NCBI RefSeq assembly: GCF_013340305.1
Contig: NZ_BLVP01000006.1
Span: forward strand, 1 to 64,000
Length of the DNA: 64,000 bases
From: Desulfovibrio psychrotolerans
GTDB lineage: Bacteria; Desulfobacterota; Desulfovibrionia; Desulfovibrionales; Desulfovibrionaceae
Reading direction: 5' to 3'
The translations under genes and the position numbers were made by a program. Below the pieces are notes generated by a model. The model saw only the letters and a program-made list of their open reading frames with translations, searched no databases and had not been told where the DNA came from. How positions within the stretch are numbered: position 1 is the stretch's first letter; each line of letters starts with the position of its first letter. Positions 63,931 through 64,000 of the stretch are shown one piece after another.

Positions 63931-64000
63931 GCTTCTTTCTGAACCACTCCACGCTTCAGCTCACATTCCGCCTCACGCTCCGCCTCCTCCTGCACGGCGA

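Overview
The window looks like chromosomal DNA of a sulfate-reducing Desulfovibrionaceae bacterium (Desulfovibrio or a close genus). The sequence is GC-rich. It encodes hydrogenase maturation proteins (HypD, HypE), a Desulfovibrio-type single-cluster ferredoxin, a membrane-bound multihaem cytochrome c, a TRAP C4-dicarboxylate-type transporter, and many CheX/receiver/HD signalling proteins. The genus is inferred from gene content and was not tested by a search.

Layout. 1-110 looks like the boxA-containing leader or spacer of an rRNA operon lying off the left edge. 463-1968 (-) is a lone trpB preceded by a complete trp attenuator with a leader peptide. 2373-5477 (+) is a three-gene TRAP transporter. 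5529-9002 (-) has a PDE-like HD protein and hypD-hypE. 9227-12028 (+) is an overlapping HD/ddl/waaA cluster for envelope synthesis. 12305-15818 has small unknown proteins, ferredoxin and a NicO/DUF1007 metal-transport pair. 16031-20422 (+) holds two Fur-like boxes, DUF2325 and TPR proteins, CheX, a HEAT-REC protein and an HD-GYP protein. 20477-24723 (-) is pgi, a sensor kinase and a sigma54 activator in one coupled unit. 24864-32146 has an aminotransferase, sfsA, a UGM-like flavoprotein, a glycosyltransferase and dgt. 32371-36514 (-) is an RNB nuclease, plsY and thrC. 36695-45715 has a purH lacking the cyclohydrolase domain, an MltF-like transglycosylase, purA, holB, a double-receiver protein, a class II photolyase and a DUF4911 protein. 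46097-47766 is an orphan peptide ABC ATPase and an unknown protein. 48002-52311 (-) is the complete tolQRAB-pal system. 52770-57610 has an efflux adaptor and a TolC-like protein on either side of a small foreign-looking insert with a toxin-antitoxin pair and a split AbiV-like gene. 57689-59842 (-) is coaX-eno. 60148-63889 (+) is a two-subunit CydA-like/multihaem quinol:cytochrome complex.

The points most worth a second look are these. First, a textbook trp attenuator serves a single trpB gene. Second, an AbiV-like abortive-infection gene is split exactly at a canonical A-AAA-AAC slippery heptamer and lies downstream of a G13 tract. Third, the two CydA-like subunits include one fused to seven CxxCH haem sites plus an odd CxCH. 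Fourth, unrelated short tandem arrays with 10-, 11-, 12- or 15-bp periods recur in many intergenic gaps and in some reading frames, each with its own motif. This suggests a shared local-duplication process or arrays of helically phased binding sites. Fifth, Fur-like boxes link iron to an HD-GYP (c-di-GMP) protein and a small DUF2325-TPR operon.

All calls come from reading the sequence and from family knowledge. No database search, structure prediction or alignment was run.
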